64,000 nt of DNA from Geobacter sp. DSM 9736 (GCF_900187405.1 NZ_LT896716.1:3658753-3722752), one strand, 5' to 3'. Counted from the stretch's first letter, positions 36,208 through 45,827 are shown. Notes: a model not told the origin generated them from the letters alone. Translations and numbers: made by a program.

Positions 36208-36558
36208 ATGAAGATTAAGAAATCGGTTGTCATACTGAATGGTTTTATACACGACTTCGCAGCGGGTATTTGGCTGGCGGCGATTGTCGTCATTGGCTGG
36301 CTCCATGCGGCTCAGCAGACTCACCCGTTGGCGGCAGAGGTTCTCTCCCTGCTCGAAAAGCGGATGTTCTGGATGAGCGTGGTGTCCGCAGTCCTCATCA
36401 TGGCCACCGGAGCGGGAAGAACCTTCACCTACGTAGACAACTGGTATGGTGAGGATGCCGAGCGCACCCGTCGTCGTGCCCTGATCGTCAAGCATGTTGT
36501 GCTCTTCGCCGCCTATGGGACCGGGTATCTTTGGGTGTGGGAAAAGGTATTCCATTGA
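36208..36558 (+). CDS. Small membrane protein, about three helices
   Basis: 116 residues. Hydrophobic helices lie at about 18-34 (GIWLAAIVVIGWLHAA), 52-70 (MFWMSVVSAVLIMATGAGR) and 92-112 (VVLFAAYGTGYLWVWEKVF). Conserved-looking residues include H15 and the FTYVDNWYGEDAERTRRRALIVKHV loop. I do not recognise a family with confidence; CopD-like or DUF2269-like integral membrane proteins have a similar layout. The gene begins 23 bases after the LuxE-like gene and precedes the second radical SAM gene, so it is likely part of that operon. Confidence 0.6.
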   Translation: MKIKKSVVILNGFIHDFAAGIWLAAIVVIGWLHAAQQTHPLAAEVLSLLEKRMFWMSVVSAVLIMATGAGRTFTYVDNWYGEDAERTRRRALIVKHVVLFAAYGTGYLWVWEKVFH

Positions 36559-36639
36559 AGGGGGCCAAGATCGGGCAGGTATCGTTTGACCGGATTGAAC
36601 GGGACTGGGCGATTGCATGGTGGTCCGTTTTTTGCTATT

Positions 36640-36697
36640 CGTGCATGAACCTTTTCTATCAGGAGCTGCGTGCATGAACCTTTTCTATCAGGAGCTG
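36640..36697 (+). repeat. Perfect 29-bp tandem duplication covering a ribosome binding site
   Basis: Two exact head-to-tail copies, 36640-36668 and 36669-36697, each containing GTGCATGAACC, TTTTCTATCA and GGAGCTG. The second copy supplies the GGAG used by the radical SAM gene that starts at 36700. The first copy is an untranslated duplicate. Confidence 0.95.
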
Positions 36698-36699
36698 AA

Positions 36700-38208
36700 A
36701 TGAAGATAAAGAAAGTCGCCCTCATCACGCCACCGTATCACTCCGGTGTGGTCGAATCCGCCGGCACATGGCTCAACGTCGGCTTCGTATATATCGCAGG
36801 AGCCCTCCGAAAAGCAGGCTATGAGGTCGACTACTACGACGCAATGTCGTTGTGGCACAAGTGGCCGGAGATCGAAAAGCGGATTGAGGAATTCGCTCCA
36901 GATGTCGTCTGCACTACCGCATACACAGCATCGATCGTGGATGCTGTAAAGCTCCTCAGGTTGGCCAAGCAGATCAACCCTAGGACCATCACCGCGCTAG
37001 GCAATGTCCACGCTACCTTCTGCTATGACGAGCTTCTGAAGGCGGACCATGATGCAATCGATTTCGTGGTGCGGGGGGAGGGGGAGGAGACGCTTCCCAT
37101 GCTCCTTACTTGCATAAATGCCGGAGACGATCCAGCAAAGGTTCCGGGACTTGCATTCTGGCGTGAAGGTAAGGTGGAAGTCACCGTTAAGGCCCCCTAT
37201 ATTCAGGATCTGGACTCTCTGTCTCCAGCCTGGGACCTGGTGCAGTGGCCGATTTATTCATACCGAGCAAAAAACAATGCCCGCCTTGCCATAGTATCTT
37301 CTTCGCGCGGCTGCCAGCAGCAGTGCTCCTTCTGTTCACAGCAACTCTTCTGGGCAAGAAGCTGGCGCGCACGCAGTCCTGAAAATTTCGTGGCCGAGCT
37401 TGAACTGTTGCATGGCTCCTACGGGGTCGAAGTGGCGATGCTTTCCGACGAAATCCCTACTTTCGACCGTGCGCGATGGGTCAGGATTCTTGACCTGATG
37501 ATCGAGCGCCAGGTACCGGTAAAGCTCCTGATGGAGACCCGTGTCGACGACATTCTGCGGGACGTCGATATCATGGAAAAGTACACGCGTGCAGGCGTCG
37601 AGCACATCTATGTCGGCGTGGAGGCGGGAAGCCAGGAAACGCTCGATCTCTTCAAGAAGGAAACTCTTGTTGAGCAGTCGAAGCAGGCCATAGACATCAT
37701 CAATGAAGCCGATATTGTCTCCGAGACCTCCTTCGTGCTCGGGATGCCGGAGGATACGCCCGAATCCATCGCCCAGACCATCGAGCTCGCCAAGCATTAC
37801 AATCCGGACATGGCATTTTTCCTCGCCATTGCGCCGTGGCCCTATGCCGAGCTCTACCCCGAACTCGAGCAATATGTCGCGACCAAGGACTACCGGAAGT
37901 ACAATCTCGTGGAGCCGGTCCTGAAGCCCCGGAACATGTCGCTGCAGGAACTGGAGCGTGAACTTGGAAAAGCTTCCCAGAAGTTTTTCATGCACAAGTT
38001 CCAGAATCTCCACCAGCTTTCCCCCTGGAAGCAGGAGTTCATGCTTTCCGTCCTCGATCTTCTTATCAATCATTCCTACCTTGCCGGCCAGATGAAGGCC
38101 GCCATGAAGGACGGCAAGGAGATGCCGGAGGAGGTCAAGCGGCTGTTGAAAACAGTCAGTTCGGCTTCTGCATCCGGTGCTCCACACGTCATAGCTCCCA
38201 TTCCCTGA
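36700..38208 (+). CDS. B12-binding-domain radical SAM enzyme (second of two)
   Basis: 502 residues from ATG 36700, 5 bases after GGAG; an in-frame GTG at 36670 lies inside the 29-bp repeat and would give a peptide copied from it. The N-terminal cobalamin domain shows VALITPPYHSGVVESAGTW, GFVYIAGALRKAGYEVDYYDAM and FVVRGEGEETLPMLL. The radical SAM core has ligands C205, C209 and C212 (CQQQCSFC), then EHIYVGVEAGSQETLDLFKK and SFVLGMPEDTPESI. The C-terminal about 110 residues are helical. This is the same class as the enzyme at 33076 but clearly a different protein. Substrate unknown. Confidence 0.85.
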   Translation: MKIKKVALITPPYHSGVVESAGTWLNVGFVYIAGALRKAGYEVDYYDAMSLWHKWPEIEKRIEEFAPDVVCTTAYTASIVDAVKLLRLAKQINPRTITALGNVHATFCYDELLKADHDAIDFVVRGEGEETLPMLLTCINAGDDPAKVPGLAFWREGKVEVTVKAPYIQDLDSLSPAWDLVQWPIYSYRAKNNARLAIVSSSRGCQQQCSFCSQQLFWARSWRARSPENFVAELELLHGSYGVEVAMLSDEIPTFDRARWVRILDLMIERQVPVKLLMETRVDDILRDVDIMEKYTRAGVEHIYVGVEAGSQETLDLFKKETLVEQSKQAIDIINEADIVSETSFVLGMPEDTPESIAQTIELAKHYNPDMAFFLAIAPWPYAELYPELEQYVATKDYRKYNLVEPVLKPRNMSLQELERELGKASQKFFMHKFQNLHQLSPWKQEFMLSVLDLLINHSYLAGQMKAAMKDGKEMPEEVKRLLKTVSSASASGAPHVIAPIP

Positions 38209-38255
38209 TTCAGCCCTGACCAGCAATCCTTACAAAGTGTCGCACCACCTTTTAT

Positions 38256-38291
38256 GGCTCCGGCATGAGTAACAGTTCTCATGCCGGAGCC
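38256..38291. other. Perfect 14-bp hairpin downstream of the radical SAM cluster
   Basis: GGCTCCGGCATGAG and its exact complement are separated by 8 bases, 48 bases after the stop of the second radical SAM gene. There is no T tract on either strand, so it is terminator-like only in position. It may protect the mRNA 3' end or act with a termination factor. Confidence 0.7.
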
Positions 38292-38494
38292 TGTCTCGCC
38301 CCCGGTTAAAACACGGTTACGTATTTTTAATCCGGCCAAATGGCTAGCATAACTAGTTGGTTTAATTCTATTTATTGTTATTTATTTATGTGCCTTTTCT
38401 TATGCTGTTTGATTTTTGAGGCTTTCTACGCCTAGGGAGGCAGGTAAGCCTTCCCGGAGATTAAAAAGGTAGGGAGGTGGTGCTGGAGGAAGGC
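38292..38494 (+). other. Non-coding stretch with no supported gene
   Basis: AT-rich around 38320-38410, with an imperfect GGGAGGC/GCCTTCCC hairpin at about 38436-38456. Nothing on either strand looks like a gene or a known RNA. Confidence 0.4.
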
Positions 38495-38510
38495 TGGCAT
38501 TCATTGTGCT
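38495..38510 (+). promoter_or_regulatory. Candidate sigma-54 (-24/-12) promoter
   Basis: TGGCATTCATTGTGCT keeps the invariant GG-N10-GC spacing and matches TGGCA and GCT of the consensus TGGCACG-N4-TTGCW, with three mismatches between. It lies about 77 bases before the GTG start at 38587, a suitable distance for the small protein gene. Confidence 0.4.
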
Positions 38511-38586
38511 CTTCGTAATTTGTGATAACGGCCGGCTTAGGTGTTTCCTGATCAAGCGAAAATGAGCAAGTTCGCAGGAGGTGAAG

Positions 38587-38877
38587 GTGGGAAACAGGGA
38601 ACATGTCCCGATTATCGTGAAAAACAGCACTACGTCGATAATAGAGGACGCGTATCTGGTTGCGGCGCTGATGACCTTTGATCCTGATGTGGTGTGTTAC
38701 CCGATACTGAACAGCTCCGGACGTGTTGCCTTTGAAGTGAAAGGTCAGATCGCCGACAAGCTGGAGCGCCTCTACTCGGGGGAATCCGCCTCGCTGGAAG
38801 CTTTTATCTCCAATCTGAAAAAATTGAGAGCATCAATTTTCAAACTGAAGAACGCATACAAGAAAAATCAAAGCTGA
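38587..38877 (+). CDS. Small conserved cytoplasmic protein of unknown function
   Basis: 96 residues. The GTG at 38587 is preferred because AGGAGG ends 6 bases upstream; the GTG at 38581 would overlap it. The protein has no signal or membrane helix. The first half (HVPIIVKNSTTSIIEDAYLVAALMTFDPDVVCYPILNSS) is mixed alpha/beta, and the second half (VKGQIADKLERLYSGESASLEAFISNLKKLRASIFKLKNAYKK) is a charged, probably coiled-coil helix. No family recognised. It is convergent with the DUF362 gene; a weak AGCTG/CAGCT hairpin lies between them. Confidence 0.6.
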   Translation: MGNREHVPIIVKNSTTSIIEDAYLVAALMTFDPDVVCYPILNSSGRVAFEVKGQIADKLERLYSGESASLEAFISNLKKLRASIFKLKNAYKKNQS

Positions 38878-38905
38878 CTGCAGCTTCCCCCTTTTCATAC
38901 CATCG

Positions 38906-40012
38906 TCACAACCGCACAAGTTCGTACACCCGAGTCCCAAGCCCGATTTTCTCTGCGTGTTCCAGCTGAATTTCCCAATCGATATCGGGGTGAACGCCCC
39001 TGAATTTGTCGCCTCCCGGCTCCCAACCGCTCTGTAGCGCGGTGTCTCTGTTTCCTTGGGCATTGTTGACAAGGTCCGCACAGGCCTGATCGAGAGCTAC
39101 CGGATCGTTGGAGGCGCAGATGCCGATATCGTTGACGATGGGCGCATCGGCATGTCCGTAGCAATCGCAGGCAGGTGATACTTGAGTTATGAAGTTGACG
39201 TAGAGCGTCTTCTCGGTCTTTCCCTGAACCGCACCGAGGGCGAACTCAGCCATTTTCTTCATGACGAGCGGTGCCGCCTCATTCCACTGAATGTTCACGG
39301 CCTTTCTGTGGCAAGCGGTAATGCAGCGGCCGCATCCGGCACAGCGGTCGGGGTCGATTCGGGCGCTGCCTTCGATGATGGCGATGGCGTCATGAACACA
39401 CGCTTTGAGGCAGATCCCGCAACCGTTGCAGAATTTTTCCGCCACCTTTGGCGCCACGTTGGAGTGCTGAACAAGCTTTCCTGAGCGGCTGGCGCACCCC
39501 ATCCCGAGATTCTTCAGCGCTCCTCCGAATCCCGTGAGCTCATGGCATTTGAAATGAGAGACCGTGACCAATGCGTCGGATTCAAGGATTTCGCGGCCAA
39601 TGCTTACCGATTGCAGGACCTCGCCCCGTATCGCTACATCTTCCGCGGAATGGCCACGCAAACCGTCGCTCATGATCAAAGGTGCCCCTACTACCGCAAA
39701 GGCGAAGCCATTTTCTATTGCACACCGAAGCGCCGAGACCGCTTCCTTCCTTTCTCCGGGATAGAGGGTTGAAGAGTCGGTAAGGAACGGATTGCCGCTG
39801 CAACCCCTGATTTCGTCCACAACGCGTCGGATGAAGATGGGGCGAATGAAGGTGTGGTTTCCGCGCTCCCCGAAATGAAGCTTAACAGCTACAAGGTCAT
39901 TCGCGGAAATCTTCTCGGAGATTCCGCATGCCTTCAGCAGGCGGCCGAGCTTGTCCAGCAGGTTTTCCCGATGCCCAGCCCTCATGTCCGCAAAAAAGAC
40001 CTTGCTTGACAT
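38906..40012 (-). CDS. DUF362-family protein with two 4Fe-4S ferredoxin motifs
   Basis: 368 residues. The N-terminal about 180 residues follow the DUF362 pattern (LVAVKLHFGERGNHTFIRP, FLTDSSTLYPG, DALVTVSHFKCHELTGFGGALKNLGMGCASR). A dicluster ferredoxin domain follows, with ligands CNGCGICLKAC and CAGCGRCITAC, and then the C-terminal DUF362 part with an extra CDCYGH. The two clusters make it an electron carrier or an iron-sulfur enzyme; its partner is unknown. It lies divergently from the pseudo-receiver gene, with about 155 bases between for both promoters. Confidence 0.8.
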   Translation of the reverse strand: MSSKVFFADMRAGHRENLLDKLGRLLKACGISEKISANDLVAVKLHFGERGNHTFIRPIFIRRVVDEIRGCSGNPFLTDSSTLYPGERKEAVSALRCAIENGFAFAVVGAPLIMSDGLRGHSAEDVAIRGEVLQSVSIGREILESDALVTVSHFKCHELTGFGGALKNLGMGCASRSGKLVQHSNVAPKVAEKFCNGCGICLKACVHDAIAIIEGSARIDPDRCAGCGRCITACHRKAVNIQWNEAAPLVMKKMAEFALGAVQGKTEKTLYVNFITQVSPACDCYGHADAPIVNDIGICASNDPVALDQACADLVNNAQGNRDTALQSGWEPGGDKFRGVHPDIDWEIQLEHAEKIGLGTRVYELVRL

Positions 40013-40166
40013 TGATCTCCCTCCTCATAAATCGTGCCGCCGAGGCGGCTGTTGCCGTGACAGACGCTATCGCTGTGCTTTGAGGGAGAAGCTATCATAT
40101 AAATCCTCATCGATCAAGGCAGCAGCCGGAGCAGGTGGAAGAAATGTCTTGCGCAGAAAGGAAAAT

Positions 40167-40961
40167 ATGATATTTATTAGAAAACTTGAAGCACCGACAG
40201 GAGTGGGGATGGCGGCATCTGGAAACGGGCGTGAACTGTGGCTGATGGGGTTCGGGGAGAGGCTGGAGCGCAGTGCGTTAGTGCGCGAGTACTTGGCTGA
40301 TGCCGGTTATCAGACCAGGTTCGGAACTCCTGCCGAGCTTCCGGGAGGACGGGCTCTGGGAGTGCTGCTGGATCTTTCTCCATATTCCGACGACGGGTGG
40401 GGGATTCTCCTCTCGCTGAAGAGCAACCCCGAGACCCGCAACATTCCCATTCTCCCTATCTATCTCAGTGAAGAAGGGAAGGTAGGAGGGGTTTTCCCCG
40501 TTGCTGGTTTCTTTACCCTGCCGATCGACGAGCAGTACTTCGTGGATCGGCTCGCAGTGCTGGGTCTGATCGAGGATACGGAAGACTACGACCTTCAGGC
40601 TCTCCTCATCTCACGTAAAGGGGAGGAGCGGGTCAGTAAGCTGCTGGAGTCGATCGGTTTTGAGGTGGTGAACGCCTACACCGGGAAGGAGGCTCTTGCT
40701 CTCGCCACCACAGGACGACACTACATCATATTCTGCAGCCTGATGCTGTCCGATATAGCTTCGTTCGAGCTTATAGAAAGGTTCCGTCTCTTCCCGCAGA
40801 CGAGAAATATTCCGTTCTTTGTGCTCGTGAAGGATTCGATGAAGGAAGGGGAGCGCATCGCCATAAGCCGTGAGATTGAGCATCTGGTACGGAAGAAGTC
40901 TATGTCAAAAGAGGAATTCCTGACTTACTTCAGACGGAGAAGCCGGGAAGGGGAGGAATAA
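40167..40961 (+). CDS. Double pseudo-receiver protein
   Basis: 264 residues from ATG 40167, preceded by AAAGGAAA. An open frame from 39951 would run into the divergent DUF362 gene, so I reject that start. Two CheY-like folds are visible: residues about 25-125 (ALVREYLADAGYQTRF, GVLLDLSPYSDDGWGILLSLKSNPETRNIPILPIY) and about 145-255 (ALLISRKGEERVSKLLESIGFEVVNAYTGKEAL, NIPFFVLVKDSMKEGERIAISREI). The second lacks the phospho-acceptor Asp (IIFCSLMLSD), and the first lacks the conserved Lys (GFFTLPID). It probably acts as a phosphorylation-independent interaction module. The neighbouring sigma-54 activator on the opposite strand may be its partner. Confidence 0.7.
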   Translation: MIFIRKLEAPTGVGMAASGNGRELWLMGFGERLERSALVREYLADAGYQTRFGTPAELPGGRALGVLLDLSPYSDDGWGILLSLKSNPETRNIPILPIYLSEEGKVGGVFPVAGFFTLPIDEQYFVDRLAVLGLIEDTEDYDLQALLISRKGEERVSKLLESIGFEVVNAYTGKEALALATTGRHYIIFCSLMLSDIASFELIERFRLFPQTRNIPFFVLVKDSMKEGERIAISREIEHLVRKKSMSKEEFLTYFRRRSREGEE

Positions 40962-40977
40962 GGCTCTTCGCCCCCCC

Positions 40978-43779
40978 TCATATCTTAACCGTCTTGTATA
41001 GAAAATTCTTGAAACGGAAAAAGCGTTTCCGTTCTTCTTCATCCCCATTTACATCACCGCTGATGGCCTTGAGGTGACGGGCGATCTGCGGCATGCTCCG
41101 TCCCGCAATATTCCTGCTTTTTTCTACAACCAACCTTACCACATCCCTCGATATTGCGTTTTGTGAATAAGGCTCGTACACGGCCTGCCAGAAGTCATGG
41201 CCTTCGGCGATTTTTTCCAGTATGTTTCCTGCTATCTGGCTTGTTAGGAGCTGCGTCGCACCTTCGGGTGGTGACTTGAGCATGTCATACTCGATCGCAC
41301 GCTCAATATCGTCTTCATCGATGAATTTCCCTTTGCGGAAGAAGATGGCGCGCAGCAGTATGCTGCGGAGTTCCCGGATGTTCCCCTTGTAGCTGTGCGC
41401 TACCAGCACCCGCTTTGCCTCTTCGGTAAGAACAGGCTGTGTTTCCCTGGAATCATCTTTGCTCCAGTAGGTCCTGTAGAGCTTACCAAGGAAATGCGTT
41501 GCGAGGTCCGGTATGTCCTCATGCCGCTCGTTAAGGGAGGGGACCTTTACGGAAAGTTCCGAGAGCCGGTGGTAGAGATCCTCACGGAAGTTCCCCTTGC
41601 TGATTTCATCCATGAGATTGCGATTTGTGGCGGCCACTACCAGCACGCGACTGAACCGGTCCTGATTGTCGCCGAGCCTGATGAACCCCCCATTGTCGAG
41701 GAATCGTAGCAGCTGCACCTGAGTCTTGGGGTCCGCATCCCCGATCTCGTCGAGAAAGACTATACCCCCGTGGGCTTCCTCCAAAATACCTTTCCTGTCG
41801 CTGTATGCGCCGGTGAATGCTCCTTTTTTGTGACCGAACAGCTCCGAGTAAGTCAATTCTCCGCTGTAAGCGGCTATATTTGTTTTCTTGACGGGCAGCT
41901 CTCCGGTAGGATTGATTTCGTCGCGGTACATCTCGTTCAGCTTGTTGTAGAGGTTGTTGAAGAAGAATTCCTTTCCCGAACCTGTTTCCCCGAGCACCAG
42001 GATTGACGGCAGGCCTATGGTGGCTTCACGAAGAACATTCTTGCTCCAAAGCGCGATCCTGTTGAACAGGGGGACTGATACGGTGTTGATGAAGTCGACT
42101 ATCTCCTGGGCCTTCCGGCTGTTGCCGATGATGTTTCCGAGGCGGTAGGAGGAGATCTGCGGATCTTTATATGCGACGTCGGTCTGCAGCCTGGTGACTT
42201 CGCTCTGAAGCCGGTCGATACGCTGGATGTCCGAGATGTGCCGGGCCGTCAGCCTGTCGATGATCTGGAGGATCTGCTTGTGCTCTTCCGTAAAATAGTT
42301 GGGGGAGAGGGAGTTGAGGCAGACGACCGCAATGACTTCGTCGTCGCAGATTATCGGGACAGCCATCTCGCTCTTGATAAGCTCGTTCATTGATCGGTGA
42401 AACTGTGCCCCCTGCTGTTCCTCTTCTACATGGCTGATGATCTTCGGCTGCTTTGACCAGGCCACATACCCGGTCAGGCTTCGCTCTTCGGCAGGAAGTT
42501 CATGGCCGCCAATTCTGAACGGCGGGATGTATTTCTTGAGCCATTCCTTGTTTTTGGCTCCGACAATGCTGCCCTGCTCATCTTCCACGACAAGCCATTT
42601 CCCCCCTTCGCGCTCCTCCACGATCGCGATGCTGCCGGTATCGGCGCCGATCAGTTCCGTCGCCTTTGAAAGCACCTTGGTGAGGAAAGAGTGGAGCCCC
42701 TCATTCCGTTGCTGGAGGAGGTGTGTTATTTCCGCCAGCACCTTTATCTCCAGGTGCTCGCCCCCTATTTCGTGGATCGCTCGCTCCACCATTTCGGCGT
42801 GTGTCTGCAGGAGCCCCATTTCAAAATCGGAGAACCGGTAGACTTCGCGGGTGAAATAGTTTACGAGGCAGATGACCTTCCTCGTGGCAGGCTCGTAACG
42901 CGGAACCACGTAGAGGGAGCGGAGTGCCATCTGCTCCGTTAAGGCGCGCTTTTGAAGGGTGTGCTGTGTGAGGTCCGCAATAAAGATCGGGCGCAGCAGG
43001 CGGTCGTCAGAGATGACCCCGTCATCCCTTACGTACTGAGATATGAGGGACTTCCCCTTTTGCAGATCGATAGCCCCCTGCTGGTCGTAAAGAGCCTTCA
43101 TCTCTACATCTTCCGAATAGCTTGCAAGAATTTCCAGCGCACCCTGGCTGCTGTGATGGGAGGGGACAAGCACCGAGGCAAGGGTCAGGCGGTCGATGAG
43201 CCGGACGGCGGATCTCACCATGAACCCTGCTGCTTCCCGTTTTTTATATTCATCCACCCTGCGGGCCAGCAGGAGCTGCTGATGGTATATCCTGGCGTGG
43301 TCAATGCGATCGGCGATGCCGGTGACGAACTCGTTGAGCAATGACTTTTCGCGGGCGCCGAGCACTTCGCCCGGCTGGTCCTGGTCAATGCATACCACTC
43401 CTATCGATTTTCCGTAGCTGGTAACCGGAATCAAATATGACGAGGCGATGTTGAACCTTGAACAGAATTCCCGGTCCTGTGCCGGGCCGTGCCCCAGGGT
43501 ATCCCTGAATTCGGTGGCATATTGTGATGCAAAAACGCTGGAAACCATTGCCGAGCGGGAGATGATGGGAAAGGTGACTTCCCGCACTTCGCTCGCAAAG
43601 GGCCCGGCAGCGTAGCTGCAGGTTAGAGAGCCGCGGGTAAGATCCTCAAGATACGCCCGCACCCTTTCACGTCCCGTGACGGTCCGTATTCCTTCCACGA
43701 CGCTGTGCAGCATCTCGGTAAGGTTTTCCTTGCCATACCCTTCGATTTTTTCCTGCAGACGGACAAGTTGCCGTTTCAT
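40978..43779 (-). CDS. GAF-domain sigma-54 enhancer-binding regulator
   Basis: 933 residues. There is no receiver domain. Residues about 15-175 and 345-505 look like GAF domains ([30 protein letters not shown]-like; [22 protein letters not shown]), with another sensory segment between. The AAA+ domain spans about 550-810, with Walker A GETGSGKE, a canonical GAFTGA loop, Walker [12 protein letters not shown] and RPL-type arginine-finger text ([13 protein letters not shown]). The C-terminal about 100 residues ([39 protein letters not shown]) probably form a DNA-binding helix-turn-helix, though not a textbook Fis domain. It ends 16 bases from the pseudo-receiver gene, which is convergent. Signal molecule unknown. 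Confidence 0.85.
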   Translation of the reverse strand: MKRQLVRLQEKIEGYGKENLTEMLHSVVEGIRTVTGRERVRAYLEDLTRGSLTCSYAAGPFASEVREVTFPIISRSAMVSSVFASQYATEFRDTLGHGPAQDREFCSRFNIASSYLIPVTSYGKSIGVVCIDQDQPGEVLGAREKSLLNEFVTGIADRIDHARIYHQQLLLARRVDEYKKREAAGFMVRSAVRLIDRLTLASVLVPSHHSSQGALEILASYSEDVEMKALYDQQGAIDLQKGKSLISQYVRDDGVISDDRLLRPIFIADLTQHTLQKRALTEQMALRSLYVVPRYEPATRKVICLVNYFTREVYRFSDFEMGLLQTHAEMVERAIHEIGGEHLEIKVLAEITHLLQQRNEGLHSFLTKVLSKATELIGADTGSIAIVEEREGGKWLVVEDEQGSIVGAKNKEWLKKYIPPFRIGGHELPAEERSLTGYVAWSKQPKIISHVEEEQQGAQFHRSMNELIKSEMAVPIICDDEVIAVVCLNSLSPNYFTEEHKQILQIIDRLTARHISDIQRIDRLQSEVTRLQTDVAYKDPQISSYRLGNIIGNSRKAQEIVDFINTVSVPLFNRIALWSKNVLREATIGLPSILVLGETGSGKEFFFNNLYNKLNEMYRDEINPTGELPVKKTNIAAYSGELTYSELFGHKKGAFTGAYSDRKGILEEAHGGIVFLDEIGDADPKTQVQLLRFLDNGGFIRLGDNQDRFSRVLVVAATNRNLMDEISKGNFREDLYHRLSELSVKVPSLNERHEDIPDLATHFLGKLYRTYWSKDDSRETQPVLTEEAKRVLVAHSYKGNIRELRSILLRAIFFRKGKFIDEDDIERAIEYDMLKSPPEGATQLLTSQIAGNILEKIAEGHDFWQAVYEPYSQNAISRDVVRLVVEKSRNIAGRSMPQIARHLKAISGDVNGDEEERKRFFRFKNFLYKTVKI

Positions 43780-43866
43780 GTGTGCTCTCGCTGAGTAAAT
43801 TTTTACACTGAAGGGTCACTGTAAAGAAATCTTCAGGTGGTGTCAAGGTGGGAGAGGGCTGGGGCT

Positions 43867-44625
43867 CTAGGAGCAGTCGATGGAGAGGCCATCGTAGGCC
43901 AGCTCGATGCCGGGGGGTAGATTGCGGCCATCACTGTATGGGACTTCGTGGGTAAGGTGGGTCAGGATTGCCCGCTTGGGGTTAAGCTTCCGGACCATAT
44001 CCAGTGCGCCGTCGATGTTGAAATGATGCGGATGCGGTGTGTAGCGCAGACCGTCGATGATTAGGAGTTCGAGGTTTTCGAGGAGGGGAAGCGACGTGTC
44101 CGGAATCAGGCTGCAGTCGGTGAGGTACGCGGCATCGTTGAACCTGTAGCCGGTAGCGGGCATCGAGCCGTGCCGAAGGGGGACCGGTGTGATCCTGCAT
44201 CCGGCAAGGGCTACGGGGCCTTCAATGATGTGAGGTTGGAGTAGCTTTGCATAGCCGGCCCGTTCCAGTCCGTCAAAGATGTAGGGGAACTTCTCCATGA
44301 TCGCTTCCATTGTTTCCCTCTCCCCATAACAGGGAATCACCCTCTTATGTATGAAATGAAATCCTCTCATGTCATCTATGCCATGGATGTGATCGGCATG
44401 GGCGTGAGTGAAGAAGACTGCATCGATATGGGGAATTCCCGCGCGTATGGCCTGCTTCCTCAGGTCGGTCGAAGTGTCGACGAGGAGGTAGTGTCCCTCG
44501 GTTTCGACGAGGATAGAAGCTCTTGTACGCTTGTCGCGTCGATCGGTGGAGGTGCAGACATTGCAGCGGCAGCCGACCATCGGGACGCCGGTGGAGGTGC
44601 CGCTGCCGAGTATGGTGATTTTCAT
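43867..44625 (-). CDS. PhnP-like metallo-beta-lactamase-fold phosphodiesterase
   Basis: 252 residues from the ATG whose first base is 44625, behind AAGGAAG; an upstream ATG at 44661 gives 12 extra residues without a ribosome site. It begins MKITILGSGTSTGVP. The structural zinc site GCRCNVC is the PhnP signature. The catalytic metal motif is THAHADHIHGID, followed by PLRHGSMPATGYR, LTDCSLIPD and HHFNIDGALDM. PhnP hydrolyses phosphoribosyl cyclic phosphate, but relatives act on other phosphodiesters, and no phn genes are nearby, so the substrate is open. It lies 66 bases downstream of metX on the same strand. Confidence 0.8.
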   Translation of the reverse strand: MKITILGSGTSTGVPMVGCRCNVCTSTDRRDKRTRASILVETEGHYLLVDTSTDLRKQAIRAGIPHIDAVFFTHAHADHIHGIDDMRGFHFIHKRVIPCYGERETMEAIMEKFPYIFDGLERAGYAKLLQPHIIEGPVALAGCRITPVPLRHGSMPATGYRFNDAAYLTDCSLIPDTSLPLLENLELLIIDGLRYTPHPHHFNIDGALDMVRKLNPKRAILTHLTHEVPYSDGRNLPPGIELAYDGLSIDCS

Positions 44626-44691
44626 GGTACTTCCTTGCGAGGCATACGCTGAAAATACCATGAGAAAGAGGGGGAGGCAAGGGGGCCGCGG

Positions 44692-45792
44692 CTAGCCAAG
44701 CCTGTCCAGAAACGCACGTATGAGCGGCGCGAAGGTCTCATGTTCGAGCAGAAATGCATCATGGCCGTAGGAAGAGGGGATCAGATGGTATTCCGCGTCT
44801 TTCTTCAGGTCGTGGAGGGCCTGCACCATTTCCTCGGTCTGATAAGGGGGGTAGAGCCAGTCGGAAGTGAAGGCGAAGAACTGGATGGGGACCTGTACCG
44901 GCGCGAAAGCTTCATGCAGGCTGTCGCATCCCAATGCCGCATCGTAGAGATCCAGAGCCTTGGCCAGATAAAGAAAGGAGTTGGTGTCGAAGCGATCGAC
45001 GAAGTTGTAGCCATTGTAGGTAAGATATCTTTCGACTTCGAACTGGCCGAAGAAGTCGAACTGCCCATCCTTCGCCGAAAAACGTCGGCCGAATTTGGCA
45101 GTCATCGATTCATCGGAGAGAAAGGTGATGTGTCCTATCCCGCGGGCCAGCGCCAGGCCGTCCTTCGGATTCTTCCGGTACTCTCCCTTCTTCCAGCTTG
45201 GGTCGTTGAATATGGCCCATCTGGCCACCGCGTTCATGGCGATGGCCTGCGCGGATGGGCGGGGCGTCGTAGCGAGGGCAATGGCCGAAGCAACACGATC
45301 TGGAAAGCAGATTGCCCATTCCAGGGCCTGCATGCCTCCCATGCTGCCGCCGAGAACGGTCAGCAGCTTATCGATTCCAAGATGATCTATCAGGAGTTTC
45401 TGCGCCCGCACCATGTCCCGTACCGTGACCACCGGAAAGGACAGGTTGTATTTCTTTCCGGTTTTCGGATTGATGGAGGCCGGGCCGGTCGAGCCGTAGC
45501 ACGAGCCTATTACGTTGGAGCAGATTACACAGTAGCGGTCGGTATCCAGCAGCCGTCCCGGCCCGACGACAGCGTCCCACCATCCCGGCTTTGCTTCATC
45601 GGCGTTGTATCTTCCGGCCAGATGCGCACTGCCTGTCCATGCATGAGTGACGAGGATGGCATTGGTCCGATCCCTGTTCAGTTCGCCGTAGGTCTCGTAA
45701 GCAAGGGTTATGGGGCCGAGAATCCGCCCGCTCTCCAGTCGCAGGTCTACATCGAAGGTTATGGATTGAGGTTCAACGATTCCGGTGTACAT
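44692..45792 (-). CDS. metX: Homoserine O-acetyltransferase
   Basis: Acetylates homoserine with acetyl-CoA, committing it to methionine synthesis. The 366-residue alpha/beta hydrolase has the nucleophile elbow [13 protein letters not shown], the early oxyanion motif [30 protein letters not shown], and the catalytic aspartate and histidine regions [14 protein letters not shown] and YGHDAFLLE. The leader contains a SAM-I riboswitch followed by a terminator (45828-45995), so expression should fall when S-adenosylmethionine is abundant. No metW partner follows it, which differs from the common metX-metW arrangement. Confidence 0.95.
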   Translation of the reverse strand: MYTGIVEPQSITFDVDLRLESGRILGPITLAYETYGELNRDRTNAILVTHAWTGSAHLAGRYNADEAKPGWWDAVVGPGRLLDTDRYCVICSNVIGSCYGSTGPASINPKTGKKYNLSFPVVTVRDMVRAQKLLIDHLGIDKLLTVLGGSMGGMQALEWAICFPDRVASAIALATTPRPSAQAIAMNAVARWAIFNDPSWKKGEYRKNPKDGLALARGIGHITFLSDESMTAKFGRRFSAKDGQFDFFGQFEVERYLTYNGYNFVDRFDTNSFLYLAKALDLYDAALGCDSLHEAFAPVQVPIQFFAFTSDWLYPPYQTEEMVQALHDLKKDAEYHLIPSSYGHDAFLLEHETFAPLIRAFLDRLG

Positions 45793-45827
45793 TTAGTTCC
45801 AGTCTGGTCAGGTAGGTTCCAAGCGAC

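Noticed and set aside
39951-40166. Upstream extension of the pseudo-receiver gene
   Set aside because: Would overlap the start of the divergent DUF362 gene and its promoter; ATG 40167 has a better ribosome site and fits the domain start.
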